Shown here piece by piece: positions 61,396-64,000 of a DNA stretch of 64,000 bases. Origin of the DNA: Actinocrispum wychmicini. Lineage in GTDB: Bacteria > Actinomycetota > Actinomycetes > Mycobacteriales > Pseudonocardiaceae. The position numbers were made by a program, and so were the translations under genes. Location of the stretch: the NCBI RefSeq assembly GCF_004345645.1, contig NZ_SLWS01000002.1:186001-250000 (forward strand), given 5' to 3'. Within the stretch, counting starts at the first letter, position 1; every line of letters begins with the position of its first letter. Under the pieces are notes generated by a model. The model saw only the letters and a list, made by a program, of their open reading frames with translations, was not told where the DNA came from and searched no databases.

Positions 61396-63539
61396 CGTTC
61401 CGGGGCCGGGTGACCGCGGCCGCCTTCGTCGTCGACCGGCCGCTCATCGGCGAACACGAGGCCCGGCAGCGGGTTCTGGAGTGGTGGGGCGACGGCGCCC
61501 GCGTGTACGAGCTGCCCACGGGGGTGTGGCTCGTCGTGTTGGCGAAGGCGGTGACGGTCCGGGCCGAGAAGGCGCCTGGGCTGCCGTTGACGGACCCCAC
61601 AGCCGTACCCGTCGGCGGCGACGTGCTGCGGGCCGACCTGGACCAGCTGCCCAAGATCGACCTCGCCGACTGGATCGACATGGGCGAGATGCACCGGCTG
61701 ACACCGGCCGACGCGCCGCTCACGGCCACGCGAGCGGTCGAGACACCCATCGTGCGGACGCAACGCGCAGTCGGCAAACTCGGCCAAGAAGAGCCGGCGC
61801 CGAAAACCGGCTTCATGTGGCGGTTCGCCCGGCTCGTGACACAAGCCGCGTACGAGCGTTACCTGCGCAGGCTGTCGCGTCTGTTCGAGCAACGGCAATG
61901 GGACGACGCCTTACGTGAGGCGATCGGCGTCCGCGACGGTGCTGGCACGAAACCGGCGTACCGCCTGCCTCGGCGACGCACAGGCCAGATCAAGCCCACG
62001 TTCATCATGCGCCCCAGCAACCGGACTGTCGGCAGCAGCGGCGGGCCGCGTCTGAACGACATGTACCGGACCGCGGCCCAGCGCCTGGAACACGAGGGCA
62101 GGATCGACGAGGCCGCGTTCGTCTACGCCGACCTGCTCAACCAGCCGTCCACGGCCGTCGCCGTGCTGGAACGCCACCAGCGCTACCGGACAGCGGCCGA
62201 ACTCGCCGAAGGGCGGCGGCTGGCACCGGACGTGATCGTCCGGCTGTGGTGGCAGGCGGGCGACCGGGACCGAGCGATCACGGTGGCCCGGACATTCGGG
62301 GCGTTCGCCACCGCGATCGCCTTCATGTCCAGAGTGGACAAAGAAGCCGCCCGGCCGCTCCGGATCGAATGGGTCCGCTTCCTACAACAGGCCAACGACC
62401 ACCTGGCGGCCGTGGAAGCCGCGTGGCCGGCGGACGACCTGCGGCCGACCGTGCTGACGAACATCCAGCACGGCATGGCCCTCGGCGGCCGCACAGCGGC
62501 CCACCTGCTGGCGTATCTGCTGGCCGAGTGGCCATCGGCCGACACCCAGCGAGCCGCGATGTCCACTTTGGATGGCGAACACCGGGGTCAGTTCGTGGCC
62601 ACGCTCACCAAGGTCACGATTCGGGACCCGGCCGTGGACCGGCGAATCTGCACAGCCGCCCTGCGCGCATCACTCGGCGACGACACCCCGGTCAGCGCGT
62701 TGACTTACCGCGCCGACCCGTTGCTGGTCGTCGACCTCCCGGCCAGGAGGATGCACGCGGACCCGAACGGCACCCTGGTAATCGAAGTCCCACTGCGCAA
62801 GGGTGAGCTGCCGATCCTGGACGCGGTCGCCCTGGACAGCGGCGCGTTCCTGATCGCGCACGGCGACCTGGGCGTGACCCTCCGGGCGTCGGACGACACA
62901 ATCCGCGCGCGGTGGAGCGTGCCCGCGCACGAACTCGTGGTCGCCGACCACGGTGGCAGCGCGTTGCTGGTCGCCCGCCTGGGCGAGTCGTGCGAGATTC
63001 ACCGGCTCGACCTGACCAGCCGCAAGGTGACCCGCTGGACGAGCCTGCACAACACGCGGTTCGTCCCGTCCTACGACGGCGCGATCGCGATCACCGTGGA
63101 CGAGGACGGCATCGCGTGGCTGGACACGCACGCCGAACCGCCCAGGGTGATGTGGCGCGAACTGACCCGTGACAACCAGATCCGGTCGCTGCAACGCGTC
63201 CCGAACAGCCTGGCCGCGGCTGTCGACGACGAACTGTGGCACTGGGACCTGCCGTCGATGGCCCTGCGCCGACGCGTCAAACTACCCGAGGACACCACCG
63301 GGCTGCTGGCCAACGGGAACACGATCACCTGCGACTCCCCCCGCGTCAGCGGATCGATGTTCACGACCGGCACACTGGTGCACGCGGCAGCACACACCAC
63401 GCCCGCCCTGGACATCCGGTTCCCCGAATCGGACCCACCCGGATTTCGCGCACACGGCACCAACGTCACGCTCTGGGACAACGCGGGACGACTGGTGGCA
63501 GCCGACATCACGCAACGGCGGGTGCTGTCGACCGAATGA
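61392..63539 (+). CDS. Large propeller protein with bpX6-like N-terminus
   Basis: A 715-residue protein. Residues about 1-120 begin MTFRGRVTAAAFVVDRPLIG and continue HEARQRVLEWWGDGARVYE, the pattern I associate with the bpX6 family. Residues about 150-390 are helical repeats (RLNDMYRTAAQRLEHEGRID; DEAAFVYADLLNQP). The C-terminal third has propeller-like blades ending LVAADITQRRVLSTE. It closes the MoxR operon. A role as a scaffold or sensor in the ternary complex is an inference from the operon type; the reaction, if any, is unknown. Confidence 0.7.
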   Translation: MTFRGRVTAAAFVVDRPLIGEHEARQRVLEWWGDGARVYELPTGVWLVVLAKAVTVRAEKAPGLPLTDPTAVPVGGDVLRADLDQLPKIDLADWIDMGEMHRLTPADAPLTATRAVETPIVRTQRAVGKLGQEEPAPKTGFMWRFARLVTQAAYERYLRRLSRLFEQRQWDDALREAIGVRDGAGTKPAYRLPRRRTGQIKPTFIMRPSNRTVGSSGGPRLNDMYRTAAQRLEHEGRIDEAAFVYADLLNQPSTAVAVLERHQRYRTAAELAEGRRLAPDVIVRLWWQAGDRDRAITVARTFGAFATAIAFMSRVDKEAARPLRIEWVRFLQQANDHLAAVEAAWPADDLRPTVLTNIQHGMALGGRTAAHLLAYLLAEWPSADTQRAAMSTLDGEHRGQFVATLTKVTIRDPAVDRRICTAALRASLGDDTPVSALTYRADPLLVVDLPARRMHADPNGTLVIEVPLRKGELPILDAVALDSGAFLIAHGDLGVTLRASDDTIRARWSVPAHELVVADHGGSALLVARLGESCEIHRLDLTSRKVTRWTSLHNTRFVPSYDGAIAITVDEDGIAWLDTHAEPPRVMWRELTRDNQIRSLQRVPNSLAAAVDDELWHWDLPSMALRRRVKLPEDTTGLLANGNTITCDSPRVSGSMFTTGTLVHAAAHTTPALDIRFPESDPPGFRAHGTNVTLWDNAGRLVAADITQRRVLSTE

Positions 63540-63592
63540 GTGGCTGTTGACCTGCGTGGACGTATTCCTCGGCACGCACAGCCGCGGTGGTG

Positions 63593-64000
63593 TCAGCGTA
63601 GTTTGCCGAAGAACTCCCGGATGTCGCCGGTGAGCAGGTCGGGGGCTTCCATGGCGGCGAAGTGGCCGCCGCGGTCGAATTCGGACCAGTGCACGACAGT
63701 GTGTTCGAGCTCGACAGTGGGTCGGATCGACACGTCCAGGGGGAACACCGCGACCCCGGTGGGCACCGTGGAACGCTGACTCGCGCCCCAGGCTCCGGCA
63801 TGGGCGGTCTCGTAGTAGCTGTTGGCCGAGGACCCGGCGGTGCCGGTCAACCAGTACAGCATCACGTTGGTGAGCAGCTGATCCCGGTCCACCGCGTCCT
63901 CGGGCAGTTCGGCGGCCGGATCGGTCCACTCCTTGAACTTCTCCACGATCCAGGCCAGTTGTCCGACCGGGGAGTCGTGCAGCCCGTGCGCCAGGGTCTG
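63593..64000 (-). CDS. Epoxide-hydrolase-type alpha/beta hydrolase, C-terminal part (runs off the window)
   Basis: The frame ends at 63593 and is open to the window edge (QTLAHGLHDSPVGQLAWIVE at the start of the visible part). Cap and core features include FKEWTDPAAELPEDAVDRDQ, TVPTGVAVFPLDVS and the catalytic His near the end (DRGGHFAAMEAPDLL). Microsomal-type epoxide hydrolases have this C-terminal layout. The nucleophile Asp would lie outside the window. It is convergent with the bpX operon, and no link is apparent. Confidence 0.8.
   Translation of the reverse strand, partial: QTLAHGLHDSPVGQLAWIVEKFKEWTDPAAELPEDAVDRDQLLTNVMLYWLTGTAGSSANSYYETAHAGAWGASQRSTVPTGVAVFPLDVSIRPTVELEHTVVHWSEFDRGGHFAAMEAPDLLTGDIREFFGKLR

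Overview
The window is high-GC actinomycete DNA. Gene density, GTG starts, 1- to 8-base stop/start overlaps, a SARP regulator and the type II polyketide genes fit a Streptomyces-like or Pseudonocardiales-like host. I would guess Pseudonocardiales, but the sequence does not fix a genus.

Layout. (1) 1-3380 is an eroded left flank: transposase debris, a broken AlkA-type DNA glycosylase, a broken ArsR-type regulator, and intact genes for a DUF3303-like protein, an isocitrate-lyase/PEP-mutase-family protein and a mycothiol-dependent (MDMPI/DinB) protein. (2) 3390-6184 is a small minus-strand operon: a 14-TM MFS exporter, a NIPSNAP/ABM-like protein and a formyltransferase. (3) 6489-42195 is a glycosylated type II polyketide biosynthetic cluster. 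It holds KS-alpha, KS-beta, ACP, a DpsC-like KSIII with Ser in place of Cys, a DpsD-like acyltransferase, an ActIII-type ketoreductase, two didomain aromatase/cyclases, a PF04199 cyclase, an acyl-CoA ligase fused in frame to an ABM-like region, a FabL-like SDR, four FAD monooxygenases, a P450 and two O-methyltransferases. It also has a deoxysugar set (RmlA, 2,3-dehydratase, 3-dehydratase, 3-ketoreductase, an odd aldo/keto reductase), a glycosyltransferase with a GT-like partner, and an acyl-supply cassette (2-isopropylmalate synthase, LLM oxidoreductase, CaiB CoA-transferase, acetyl-CoA-hydrolase-type CoA-transferase). (4) 42251-50677 is regulation and export: a large SARP, MerR, PadR and TetR regulators, a second MFS exporter, an SCP2 protein and a second KSIII-like acyltransferase. 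(5) 51497-54343 holds two inverted, internally deleted IS630-like elements bracketing an isochorismatase-like hydrolase, a PPOX-class oxidoreductase and a MarR regulator. (6) 54654-63539 holds a large cytoplasmic-looking subtilase, a truncated vWA (DUF2201-like) remnant, and a four-gene MoxR / small X / vWA-propeller / propeller operon of the MoxR-vWA-beta-propeller (bpX) ternary type. (7) The right edge cuts an epoxide-hydrolase-like gene.

How it works together. Each of the four divergent intergenic regions inside the polyketide cluster carries three SARP-type heptamers (TCGAnnn-like) at exact 11-base spacing. These four sites flank all eight cluster transcription units, including the leuA/CoA-transferase cassette. 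This suggests that the SARP at 42251-44131 drives the whole cluster, and that the cassette supplies an unusual starter or acyl group. The predicted product is a polycyclic aromatic polyketide with a non-acetate starter. It would be multiply hydroxylated, O-methylated, and decorated with a 2,3,6-trideoxyhexose; the C4-ketoreductase and the 4,6-dehydratase (RmlB) are not clearly identified in this window.

The least described parts are the MoxR-bpX locus with its adjacent subtilase, the acyl cassette, the ligase-ABM fusion and the second KSIII/SCP2 pair.
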